Origin: an uncultured Acetatifactor sp.
GTDB lineage: Bacteria; Bacillota; Clostridia; Lachnospirales; Lachnospiraceae
NCBI GenBank assembly: GCA_947627535.1
Contig: CANQWM010000004.1
Location: 1-64,000 of the forward strand
Reading direction: 5' to 3'
DNA: 64,000 nt
Under the pieces are notes generated by a model. That model made no database searches and was not told where the DNA came from. It was given only the letters and a program-made list of their open reading frames with translations. Made by a program: the position numbers and the translations under genes. Shown in pieces: positions 55,481 to 64,000 of this stretch. The stretch's first letter is position 1, and each line of letters opens with the position of its first letter.

Positions 55481-56185
55481 TTACTCCTTTTCCCCGTCCC
55501 CATGGACCTGCTGGCCGGCCTCCAGTTCTATAATCATATCCCCGGCGTCCATCAGGCCCACGTCATGGGTCGTCATCAGAATGGTGATTCCCTCTTTTCT
55601 TGTCATCTCCTGAAACAGCATGGTCACCTGGGCTCCCATGGCGCTGTCAAGCTCCGCCGTGGGCTCATCCGCCAGGATCAGGCGGGGTCTGTGGGCGATG
55701 GCTCTGGCGATGGCGATCCGCTGCTGTTCGCCGCCCGACATCTCCGCCGGCATGTGGCGGGCGCGGTTTCCCAGCCCCACCATGCTCAGGCACTCCTCCA
55801 CTCTCTTATCCCTCTCCCGGCCGGGGCGGATCCCCGCCAGCCGCATGGAAAACTCCACATTCTGGAAGGCGTTCATGGTAGGGATCAGGGATACCGCCTG
55901 AAACACAAATCCCATCTCCCTGCGCCGTAAGTCCTCCCGCTGCCGGTCGGACATTTTTGCCAGCGGGCGCCCATTGATGCTTACCGTGCCGGAAGTGGGC
56001 TCATCCAGGGCGCCGATAATATTCATCAGCGTCGTCTTTCCCGAGCCGGAACGCCCCTTCAGGATCGCCAGATACCCCTGGGGGACAGCCGTGTTAATAT
56101 CCTTCAGCGCCTGAAATTCGCCCCCGGGAACAGGAAAGATCCGGTTCACCCCTTTTACTTCGATCACATAATTCTTCTCGCTCAT
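55481..56185 (-). CDS. ABC transporter ATP-binding protein (MacB/LolD-type)
   Basis: LKGRSGSGKTTLMNIIGALDEPTSG; MSGGEQQRIAIARAIAHRPRLILADEPTAELD. Confidence 0.94.
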   Translation of the reverse strand: MSEKNYVIEVKGVNRIFPVPGGEFQALKDINTAVPQGYLAILKGRSGSGKTTLMNIIGALDEPTSGTVSINGRPLAKMSDRQREDLRRREMGFVFQAVSLIPTMNAFQNVEFSMRLAGIRPGRERDKRVEECLSMVGLGNRARHMPAEMSGGEQQRIAIARAIAHRPRLILADEPTAELDSAMGAQVTMLFQEMTRKEGITILMTTHDVGLMDAGDMIIELEAGQQVHGDGEKE

Positions 56186-56199
56186 ACCGTTCCTCCGGT

Positions 56200-59010
56200 C
56201 TATTCCTCACCCAGTTTCAACGCCTTGGTCACATTCAGCTTAAACAACAGCAGGATCAGCACAACAAAGCAGACGATCATCACGCCGGCGATCACAAGAT
56301 ACAGCCGCATCATATCCGAGGTCTCTGTGATCAGCTTCATGGGAAGCACCTGGTTTGTGGCCGCGTACGCCTGCTGCAGCATGGGAACGAACATCTTCGA
56401 GGCCAGCTTCCCGATCCCGATTCCGGCAAGAACCGTAAACACGCCGGAAAAGATCTGTTCGTTCAGCAGCATATGGATCAGCTCTCCCTTGTGCATACCG
56501 CAGGCGCGGAGCACACCGAAGATCATCTCCCGGGCCCGGATGGACATAATCCAGTAGATCAGATAGCCCACCGCACACAGCAGGATGGTCACCATAAAGC
56601 CCATGGTCAGCACACCGTTGGTCCCCTGCAGCAGCGGGTCCTCCAGCGCCGCCCTCATATCGTCCCCGCGGTTGATATACTTCGCGACGCGGGCGTCGCT
56701 GGACTGGATCCAGTCATACACATACTGGGAATCATATCCCTCCTTCATGCTGATCCATACCTCATAGGGCCGCAGACCCCATTGGTCAAACAGAAGGCTG
56801 TAGTGCGTCACCACCGTATAATTTTCGATGACGGAAGAGGTGCCGTCGGGATTCAGCTCCGTTTTTGTCTTGGCGTAACCCGGCCAGTAATCAAAGAAAT
56901 CCACGATCTTTCCGGTGACGGAACCCGCTCCGTCGACCTGGACCGTGATGGAGTCTCCCTGCTTGTATCCCAGTATGGTCTGAAAATTCCTGGAGACCAG
57001 AAAGCCCTGCTGTTCCACCGCAAGCTCGTTGAGGAATTCATAGTAATGTTTCTGGTTCAGCTCTCCCTCAACCCATGTGAGCCCGCCGAACTCCTTTGTA
57101 TGGATCCCCATCACCGTCGCGCTGTACCGGCCGACAGCGTCACCTTCCTTCTTCTCAAAATACGCCCCCGTCTCATTGACCACCTTCGTATAGGACGCCG
57201 CACCTTCCATGGAAGCGTACTTGGAGAAATCCGGCTCGATGTACTCTCCCAGACTGTTTCCGTGCTCGTCTTTCTTTTGTACCCAGACCTCCTTCAGGAT
57301 CACATCCGCCCCGTCCAGATATTCCGTATTGTCGGCGGCGTTTCTCAGGATCGTCCGCGCCACCGTGGCGTGGTACATGCCCAGCGCCACCGTCATAATC
57401 AGGAAAAGCATGATAAACTGCTGTTTTCTGCCGTTCTTGGCGTTTTCCATAAAGGAAGCGTAGCTGGCCGGCTTCCAGAACCTTTTGCCGACGGTATAGA
57501 TCAACTGTACAAGGTAGGGCTGCAGTCTCAAGAACAGAAGGCCCATTCCCAGGATAAAGAGGGAGGAGCTTATGTACAAAAGCGGATCCAGCGACTCGCC
57601 CCGGAGCACGGCGCTCCCCAGATCGCCGGAATTTTTCCGGAAATTATAATATCCGTAGAGAGACACACCGATCAGGATCACATCCAGAAACAGCTTCTCC
57701 CAGAGTCTCTTTTTCTTCAGCGCTTTCTGCTGCTTCAGATGCACAATGGTAACGCGGCTGTAGCGGATGGCCGGAATCGCAATGGCAAGCAGCGTGACAA
57801 GCATGGCCGCCGCCGCATAAAGCCAGGTCTGGGGCGTATAGGTCACCTCCAGCGTCCGGTTTCCGTCAAACTCCAGGAAATTGCTGGCAGAACCAAGGAT
57901 TCTGCTGAACACGGCCCCCAGCGGGATTCCCACCGCTCCGCCCACAATCGTCAGAAACAGGCTCTGGTAGAGATAAAGCCTTAAAATCTGACCGCCGGAG
58001 CTGCCGCGGCTCTTGATCACGGAAATCTCATTCCGCTCCATCTCGTACATCTGGCCGGAGATCATAAACAGAAACGCCCCCAGCAGAATCAGCACGGGCA
58101 CCTGCAGGATCATAAGCGTGGCCCGGATTCTGTCCTGCTTTCTCACATAGGTCTCCAGAATCTGCCGGTAGTCCGGCTCTTTGAAAATCTTGCGGTAGGA
58201 GCTCTCTCCCGTCAGATAATCCGTCCTTTTTATCAGCCGGTCCACCTGGGAAGCCTTGATATCGCTGTACTCGAACAGCAGGCAGTATCTGCAGGTGATC
58301 GTGTAGTTTCCGGCATTCTCCCCGGTAAACATCTGCCTGAACAGCGACTCGTTCATCAGACAGACATTGGTCATTTCCTCCGGCGTCTCCTGCCAGTAGT
58401 CGTCGAGCCGCTCCTTCTGTCCGAACACGCCCTTGATCAGGATACGGATCTCCTCACCGTTCACGTCCCGCCTGTCCTTAAAGACCAGCGTCTCCCCCAC
58501 AAGAAGGTTCATCTCCACCAGCGCCGATTCGCTGACCACTACCTCGATGCTTCCGTCCTCCGCCAGTCCGGTATCAGAATACATTTCTCCGCTCAGGATT
58601 TCCGCGTGTTCAGGCAGATTGGAACGCATTCCCAGCTGGACCGACGTCCCCTCCACGGCGTCCCTGCCCATGGCGGAGGAGACTGCCGCAGGATCCAGAA
58701 GATAATAATAGATGATCTCCTTCTGGGTCACGCCCAGGTCCGCGCACATATTGGAGAACAGATTTTCCGCCCGCGTGATGGCGCCGCCCCCCACGTCCCT
58801 TTGGGACGAATGCAGCAGGGAAGCCATCGTGGGCCATTTCCCCTCCGTCGAAATATACTTTCTGAATTCGTCCTGAAGCATCCTGTCGTAAGCGGCCGTC
58901 TGGTACAGGGGGAAGCTGACCACAGTGGCGATCAGCAGAATGCTCCCCAGAAGCAGACAGCAGTTCATCCATTTTTTATGCCTCAGTTTCTGCAGCATTA
59001 ATCTAAGCAT
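56200..59010 (-). CDS. FtsX-like ABC transporter permease (936 aa)
   Basis: N-terminal TM, large extracellular region, FtsX-like segment EMERNEISVIKSRGSSGGQILRLYLYQSLFLTIVGGAVGIPLG and C-terminal SIRAREMIFGVLRACGMHKGELIHMLLNEQIFSGVFTVLAGIGIGKLAS. Confidence 0.9.
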   Translation of the reverse strand: MLRLMLQKLRHKKWMNCCLLLGSILLIATVVSFPLYQTAAYDRMLQDEFRKYISTEGKWPTMASLLHSSQRDVGGGAITRAENLFSNMCADLGVTQKEIIYYYLLDPAAVSSAMGRDAVEGTSVQLGMRSNLPEHAEILSGEMYSDTGLAEDGSIEVVVSESALVEMNLLVGETLVFKDRRDVNGEEIRILIKGVFGQKERLDDYWQETPEEMTNVCLMNESLFRQMFTGENAGNYTITCRYCLLFEYSDIKASQVDRLIKRTDYLTGESSYRKIFKEPDYRQILETYVRKQDRIRATLMILQVPVLILLGAFLFMISGQMYEMERNEISVIKSRGSSGGQILRLYLYQSLFLTIVGGAVGIPLGAVFSRILGSASNFLEFDGNRTLEVTYTPQTWLYAAAAMLVTLLAIAIPAIRYSRVTIVHLKQQKALKKKRLWEKLFLDVILIGVSLYGYYNFRKNSGDLGSAVLRGESLDPLLYISSSLFILGMGLLFLRLQPYLVQLIYTVGKRFWKPASYASFMENAKNGRKQQFIMLFLIMTVALGMYHATVARTILRNAADNTEYLDGADVILKEVWVQKKDEHGNSLGEYIEPDFSKYASMEGAASYTKVVNETGAYFEKKEGDAVGRYSATVMGIHTKEFGGLTWVEGELNQKHYYEFLNELAVEQQGFLVSRNFQTILGYKQGDSITVQVDGAGSVTGKIVDFFDYWPGYAKTKTELNPDGTSSVIENYTVVTHYSLLFDQWGLRPYEVWISMKEGYDSQYVYDWIQSSDARVAKYINRGDDMRAALEDPLLQGTNGVLTMGFMVTILLCAVGYLIYWIMSIRAREMIFGVLRACGMHKGELIHMLLNEQIFSGVFTVLAGIGIGKLASKMFVPMLQQAYAATNQVLPMKLITETSDMMRLYLVIAGVMIVCFVVLILLLFKLNVTKALKLGEE

Positions 59011-61238
59011 AATTCCATTCCTTCCGTAAGACCATCCAGCACCCAGTAGTTTTCTGCGTCCGCGCCTCCGGACAGAAAGCTCTGATACCGGATCCCGCCC
59101 GTCTCCAGCTTCACCTTCACATAGCAGTTATTTCCCACCGCCGTCACGGCTGCCCTCGGCACCAGGAGCACATCCTCCATCACGCGCACCTCGGCGCTTA
59201 CCTTAAAGCTGGTATCCGGGATATAGACATAACTCACCCTGTCCTCGGACACCTCCGCCATGGCGGCAAGATCCTCCTGAGGAAGCTTTACCAGAACCTC
59301 TCCCCCGTACATGTCTCCCGTCAGGGACATTCCCCCGGCGGTCACGACCTGTCCCTGGGCCTCGTGCTGTGCCTGGTCTGCGCCCTTGTACTTCACCGTC
59401 ACAGTATTTCCATAGGCGAGCTGATCGTCCGTGTTTGTCACCCGCAGGAACATCACCTTCTGGTCCGCGATGTGGTACAGCCAATCCCCCGGCGATATAA
59501 GCGAATTCTCCTCATAGGGATACAGGCTTCTGACAATGCCGTCTCTTGGCGCGACGATCTGCGTCGTCGCCGCGTCGGCCTTCATGTCCGCCAGCAGCTC
59601 CTCCAGATCCCGGATGGTCTCCTGCCTTGCCTCGATGGCGTCCTTGTTCTTCTCCTCGTCGTCCTCGTCGATCAGATCCTGCAGTCTCTCCCTCTCCCTC
59701 GCAAGCTGCATCTCCTTTCGGTCCATCTCGGCCTGATCCGGCACCACCCGGATCTCGGCCAGCACGTCTCCCTTCTTCACGGCCTGCTGGGCATGGACCA
59801 GATTTTTCATATAATAACAGGTTCCGTATTCGATGGGATTATCCACCCATTCCGAATCGGGGTAGCAGAGGACACCTGTGGTCTCATACTTTGTGCACAG
59901 CCTGCCCCGCGTCACCTTCACGGTTTTCTCCCCCGCCGTCACGTTCTGCTCCGTGCGCACCGGGTCTCCCTCCTTCAGTCCGGAGACGATCTCTGTGTAC
60001 ACGCCGTCGCTGATACCCACGTCCACCTTGGTGTAGACATAGGAATCCCCATCCAGCACATAGACATAAGAGCTGTTCCCTTCCCTCACCAGCGAGTCGT
60101 TGGGGACCGTGAGCACATCCTTGCGCGTCTTGTTCTCCACAACGATCACGGCATACTCTCCCACCGTCAGATCCTGCGTATCCCCCTGGGGATAGAAAAC
60201 GCCATAGACCGTGCCGCCGTTTTCCTTCTTTTTCCGCTCATATTCCTCTGTCGACTCGATGGGGGAATACTCCACCTCGTAACGCTTTCCCCCCGCAATG
60301 GCGTAGACAGCCTCCGCGTTCTGGTAGGCGTTCTTTGTCAGGTACTGGCTGCGGATCTCCAGTCTTTGGGGGTCGCACACCGCCACCAGAGGAATGCCGC
60401 TGGGCGCCGTATCGCCCGAAAACAGCATGTTGGAGTTATAGTAATAATCACTTCCGCTGTTCAATCCGGCTACATAGCCGTCCATGCCGGCAATTAACGA
60501 TCCCAGCTTCTTATCTTCCCTGATCCGTTCCAGACACAGCAGCTTATAGGCGCGGTCCAGCTCATACAGCTCTTTTTGCTCCTTCAGGGCCTGGTCCATC
60601 TCAAGGAGCGTCTGATTCGCCCGGCGGTATCCGTTTTCACAGGCGTCATACCCCCATGTTCGGTCATTGTAATTCGCCAGCCACGCCTCATAGGCCGGGT
60701 TCTTCTTCTGCTCCCCCGTCGTCTCGTCTGTCACGTATTCCTCCGGGCCGTTCTTATAATTTTCCAGAGCCTGCCCGTATACGCGCTGATCCTCCAGGGG
60801 CTGTTCCCTGTTTTCCCTGTCCTCGTCCAGGAACTCCTGATACGCCTTATCCATCTCGGCGATCTCTTCTTCCATGGCCTCGATCTGCTCGTCGATCTCC
60901 TCAAAATCCGCGTGAAGCAGCACGTCGCCCTTTTTTACCGGATCCCCGGGAAGCGCCCCGTAGGAATCAAACGTAAAAACCCCGTCCAGCTGGTACTCTT
61001 CTACATAAGGACAGACCTGCCCGTAATAGGTCTTTACGTCATACAGATTTCTTCTGGCCACAGTCTCATAGACCGCCGCCACGCCTGCAGGCTCCAGAAG
61101 CTCCACGTCCTCCGGCCGCCACTGCTTTGCCGCCTGCTTCTGTCCGCAGCCCGTCTGGGCCAGAACCACACAGGCCAGCGCAAGACACAGCCCTTTTTTT
61201 GCGCCGGTTGGGCGCCGTCCTTCTCTCCTTGCCGTCAT
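58998..61238 (-). CDS. HlyD/RND-type efflux adaptor lipoprotein, extended two-module form (746 aa)
   Basis: Lipobox-like VVLAQTGCGQ; two lipoyl-like modules (GDPVKKGDVLLHADFEEIDEQIEAMEEE; QQAVKKGDVLAEIRVVPDQAEMDRKEMQLARERERLQDLIDE) and IVAPRDGIVRSLYPYEENSLISPGDWLYHI. Confidence 0.85.
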   Translation of the reverse strand: MTARREGRRPTGAKKGLCLALACVVLAQTGCGQKQAAKQWRPEDVELLEPAGVAAVYETVARRNLYDVKTYYGQVCPYVEEYQLDGVFTFDSYGALPGDPVKKGDVLLHADFEEIDEQIEAMEEEIAEMDKAYQEFLDEDRENREQPLEDQRVYGQALENYKNGPEEYVTDETTGEQKKNPAYEAWLANYNDRTWGYDACENGYRRANQTLLEMDQALKEQKELYELDRAYKLLCLERIREDKKLGSLIAGMDGYVAGLNSGSDYYYNSNMLFSGDTAPSGIPLVAVCDPQRLEIRSQYLTKNAYQNAEAVYAIAGGKRYEVEYSPIESTEEYERKKKENGGTVYGVFYPQGDTQDLTVGEYAVIVVENKTRKDVLTVPNDSLVREGNSSYVYVLDGDSYVYTKVDVGISDGVYTEIVSGLKEGDPVRTEQNVTAGEKTVKVTRGRLCTKYETTGVLCYPDSEWVDNPIEYGTCYYMKNLVHAQQAVKKGDVLAEIRVVPDQAEMDRKEMQLARERERLQDLIDEDDEEKNKDAIEARQETIRDLEELLADMKADAATTQIVAPRDGIVRSLYPYEENSLISPGDWLYHIADQKVMFLRVTNTDDQLAYGNTVTVKYKGADQAQHEAQGQVVTAGGMSLTGDMYGGEVLVKLPQEDLAAMAEVSEDRVSYVYIPDTSFKVSAEVRVMEDVLLVPRAAVTAVGNNCYVKVKLETGGIRYQSFLSGGADAENYWVLDGLTEGMELCLD

Positions 61239-62338
61239 TTCAAGATAACCTTTTCCCCTTCCGTCAGACCGCTTTTGATCTCCACGAGACTGTCACCGAA
61301 CAACCCGGTTTCCACCCATCTTGCCTCCCGTATGCCTCCTTCGCCCAGCACATACACATAATATCTGTCGTCGGAAGCGCTTTTCACCGCGTTAAGGGAC
61401 ACCGTCAGCACATTCTGCCTGCTGTCCGAGACCACCGTTATCGCCCCCGAGGTTCCCACCTTCGTGGCGCCGTTCTCCGGGCCCTCGTAAACCTCGAAGA
61501 GCTGGGTATCGCCCCACTCGTCCATTCTGCAGGGAAGAAGCAGGTAATCACCGGCGCCGTCTCCGAAGCTGATCGTCATGGGAACCGTCTCGCCCTCGTG
61601 GAAAAATTTCGCCGCCTCCGGGTCGCTGGCCTCGAACAGACTCTCGGAGGTATCCATCACCGACATGACTCTCTCCCCCAGCTGGGAGGTGGAACCCACA
61701 AGAAAGTCCTTCATGTCATATACGGTGCCGTCCATCGTCGCATAGATCCGGCTGGACTGATAATCCTTCTTCACCAGCGCAAGCTCCTCCCGGTCCGCCG
61801 TAAGCGCGTCGCTGTAGTCCTCCCGCTGATAGCGGTAGCTGCGTCTTACGCCGTCGATCCTGTCGTCCAGATCCTCCCTGCTTCCCCCTGTGGCGAGATA
61901 GCTGACCCAGAGCGAGGAAATCTCATTGTTTTCCTCGTCGTCCAGATATCCCAGAAGCAGCTCATTCCTCGCGATCCGGTATTCCAGATCCTCGATCTTT
62001 CGCTGCAGGTCCTTGCTGGACAGCTCCACGAGAAGCTGGCCCTTTTTTACGGTGTCTCCCTCCTCCACGTAAACGCGGTCCACGACCCTTCCGCCCAGCG
62101 GGAACGTCACCTCCTGCTCCTGGATCTGTCTGTATTTACAATTGACCTTCTGCGTCTTTACCACATCGGCATACGCCGCCTCTTCCAATACATAAGAGAC
62201 CCCGCTGCCGTCGTCCTGCTCCACCACGACCACATCGTCCTCCGGCGTTTCCTGCCGGCCGCAGCCGCAAAGCAGAAAAGCCAGGACGCCCCAGGCGCCG
62301 ATTCCCTTCAGCCAGATGCTCTTTCCCCGCATCCTCAT
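61235..62338 (-). CDS. HlyD/RND-type efflux adaptor lipoprotein
   Basis: LAFLLCGCGRQ lipobox; VTFPLGGRVVDRVYVEEGDTVKKGQLLVELSSKDLQRKIEDLEYRI; SLNAVKSASDDRYYVYVLGEGGIREARWVETGLFGDSLVEIKSGLTEGEKVI. Confidence 0.9.
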   Translation of the reverse strand: MRMRGKSIWLKGIGAWGVLAFLLCGCGRQETPEDDVVVVEQDDGSGVSYVLEEAAYADVVKTQKVNCKYRQIQEQEVTFPLGGRVVDRVYVEEGDTVKKGQLLVELSSKDLQRKIEDLEYRIARNELLLGYLDDEENNEISSLWVSYLATGGSREDLDDRIDGVRRSYRYQREDYSDALTADREELALVKKDYQSSRIYATMDGTVYDMKDFLVGSTSQLGERVMSVMDTSESLFEASDPEAAKFFHEGETVPMTISFGDGAGDYLLLPCRMDEWGDTQLFEVYEGPENGATKVGTSGAITVVSDSRQNVLTVSLNAVKSASDDRYYVYVLGEGGIREARWVETGLFGDSLVEIKSGLTEGEKVILK

Positions 62339-62443
62339 GATAGCCGCTCCTCCTCCATGTTACACAATCTGATAATATTGTAAGCCGTATTTTCGTTTTT
62401 TGCTCGCTAATCCTTGTGGTTTTTTCCCCAATCCTTGCTTTCT

Positions 62444-63349
62444 TTACCGGGGTCTGGGCGCCTGCCCGTACTGCTTTAAAAGCTCGCCCACCCTTCTGCG
62501 GATAAAATCCCTCTGGTCCTCCTTGACGAGGAAGTACAGATAAGCGTCAAACACATAGCTCTGAGGCATCCCCCGGCCCGCGATCTTGAAATTCACGAAC
62601 CCTCTGTCAATATAGCTTCCGATCTCCTCGTTGGAGATGAACGCGGGACGCTTCATGCATTCGGCAAAATCCTTCTGCTGGTTGGAATTGGGACAGTGGA
62701 AAAGATTGCCTACATCGAACTCCAGCTGGGCCCTGGACTGCTGTGCATAATGCTCCGCCCGCAGGGGACAGCCCGGAGAACAGACCTCGTTCACAAGGAT
62801 CTCCACCCGGTCCGCCTCCGGTTCAATGGCCGCAAGGGTCTTCTCATCATGGTTTAAGTCGTAGTCCAGCACGACGAGAAAATAATCCTTCTCCAGCTCC
62901 TTAAGTACCCCCCCTGTTTCGTTGATCCGCTTCGTGGTGGAGGAGATCAGCTTATAGCCCGGATATTCCCTGCGGATATACGATTCCAGCACCGGAACGT
63001 TTACCAGAACCTGATTCATCCCGTTGTCCGCCAGACGCATGATCAGATTGCAGTAGGTATCGTAGACATGCTTTTCCTCCAGAACGGAGTTTGTCCATGT
63101 GAACCGCACGGGGACGCCCCTGCTGTTATACAGCTTTAAGGTGGCCTCGATCTCCCTTTTCCCGGCGAGTCCCATCACCGCTCTTCCGCCGTTCCAGATG
63201 GCGCCCGGAAACGTGCCGTAGACCGAACCGATCCTGTATCCTGGCCGGAAGCAGTTTTGGTATTCCTTCATCAGCGTGATCATCGCCAGATTCAGCTGTC
63301 TGAAGTAACAGAATCCCGGCAGATGCCAGTACACGGTTTTCTGTGCCAT
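62444..63349 (-). CDS. U32-like (peptidase U32/UbiU-type fold) protein
   Basis: VEILVNEVCSPGCPLRAEHY and FVNFKIAGRGMPQSYVFDAYLYFL resemble U32-family motifs. Confidence 0.65.
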   Translation of the reverse strand: MAQKTVYWHLPGFCYFRQLNLAMITLMKEYQNCFRPGYRIGSVYGTFPGAIWNGGRAVMGLAGKREIEATLKLYNSRGVPVRFTWTNSVLEEKHVYDTYCNLIMRLADNGMNQVLVNVPVLESYIRREYPGYKLISSTTKRINETGGVLKELEKDYFLVVLDYDLNHDEKTLAAIEPEADRVEILVNEVCSPGCPLRAEHYAQQSRAQLEFDVGNLFHCPNSNQQKDFAECMKRPAFISNEEIGSYIDRGFVNFKIAGRGMPQSYVFDAYLYFLVKEDQRDFIRRRVGELLKQYGQAPRPR

Positions 63350-63364
63350 AATGTCTCTCCTTTC

Positions 63365-64000
63365 TCAGGGCCATACACCCGGTCTCGGCTTCATGAGCCT
63401 GAGCACATGACTGCTCTCCAGACTGTTTAACAGCGTTGTGGCGGCGTCCACCCTGTACTCCGGCCGGATCAGATAGTGCATGTAGAGCTCCAGGACATAG
63501 AAGAAGTTGGCCGTCCTTCCCTCCAGCTTGAAATTGCGAAATCCCATGGGAACATACTTTTCCCAGATATCCTCCGGCGACACATAGGTGGAATACCCTT
63601 GAATCGTATGGAACTCGTTATGTTCTCCGTACTCGCATTGCCAGGGCTCCAGGGGCGCCTGCCTGTTCGGGGGAAGCTTCCGGTTGTTCAGCATGATGCG
63701 CTGGTTCTTCGCCACATTCTCGTAATGCTTTCCTCTCCTTGGACAGTTGGGTGTACAGATGGCGTTCACCAGGATCTCGCAGCGTCCCTTATCCTCGATC
63801 TTTTCCAGCGCCTCAAAATCATTGTTGAAATTGTAGTCCAGCACAACAAGGTTATAATCCCGCCGCAGCTCCTCATTCACGGCGTCGATATCCCTGATCT
63901 CCTTGCAGGTAGAGCTGTTGATCTTAAAGCCGGGATAATTTTTCCGCACATATTCCTCCAGAAGGGGCGACACCACAAGAACCTCATTCATCCCGTTGTC
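63365..64000 (-). CDS. U32-like protein, tandem paralog, 5' end outside window
   Basis: DNGMNEVLVVSPLLEEYVRKNYPGFK...CEILVNAICTPNCPRRGKHYENVAKNQ...MGFRNFKLEGRTANFFYVLELYMHYL; the frame is still open at the window edge. Confidence 0.65.
   Translation of the reverse strand, partial: DNGMNEVLVVSPLLEEYVRKNYPGFKINSSTCKEIRDIDAVNEELRRDYNLVVLDYNFNNDFEALEKIEDKGRCEILVNAICTPNCPRRGKHYENVAKNQRIMLNNRKLPPNRQAPLEPWQCEYGEHNEFHTIQGYSTYVSPEDIWEKYVPMGFRNFKLEGRTANFFYVLELYMHYLIRPEYRVDAATTLLNSLESSHVLRLMKPRPGVWP

Noticed and set aside
56473-57984. 503-aa plus-strand ORF opposite the FtsX permease
   Set aside because: Shadow ORF in GC-rich DNA with His/Arg/Gln-rich composition and no domain signature. The same applies to 38262-39356 (-), 47349-48776 (+), 52208-53206 (+), 59364-60497 (+) and 61127-62383 (+).

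Overview
The window looks like a Firmicutes chromosome segment, probably Lachnospiraceae-like (inferred from gene content and style). Three blocks are visible. (1) About 0-34.2 kb, all minus strand: one large cell-surface polysaccharide locus. It reads from a strong sigma-A promoter at ~34.2 kb through CpsB/CpsC/CpsD-type regulators, a class B sortase, an LCP ligase, an SPKTG-type surface protein, an initiating sugar transferase and a LoaP/NusG-like antiterminator, then into AT-richer cargo. The cargo includes a UDP/GDP-sugar dehydrogenase, heparinase II/III-like protein, CapK-like adenylate-forming enzyme, GT4 glycosyltransferases, DUF362, LicD, IspD/TarI-like, SDR, HAD, Wzy, pyruvyltransferase, Wzx, aldo/keto reductase, tandem hexapeptide acyltransferases, FrhB-like, FkbH-like, ACP, GcvH-like and an E3 remnant. 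(2) About 34.3-48.8 kb, housekeeping: small HTH regulator, ilvE, folA, MBL-fold RNase, tRNA-Gly(GCC), zinc-ribbon membrane protein, GH3, aspartokinase, apgM-like phosphomutase, homoserine dehydrogenase, GGDEF protein and glyA. (3) About 48.9-64 kb: GH9, GH43, GH10, AraC regulator, a two-ATPase ABC/FtsX/HlyD-type export system, and two U32-like paralogs, one cut by the window edge. Points most worth a second look: an FkbH/ACP/GcvH-like/E3-remnant carrier module in a polysaccharide locus; two related structured RNA elements with micro-ORFs flanking loaP, near a base-composition boundary; a promoter with two tandem operator dyads beside an HTH gene; a CapK-like protein with a duplicated C-terminal domain; a multiply disrupted licD next to an intact paralog; and an unexplained transcribed-looking region at 41.7-42.05 kb with a consensus promoter and a 17-bp perfect hairpin. 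All calls come from reading the sequence; no database search was run.
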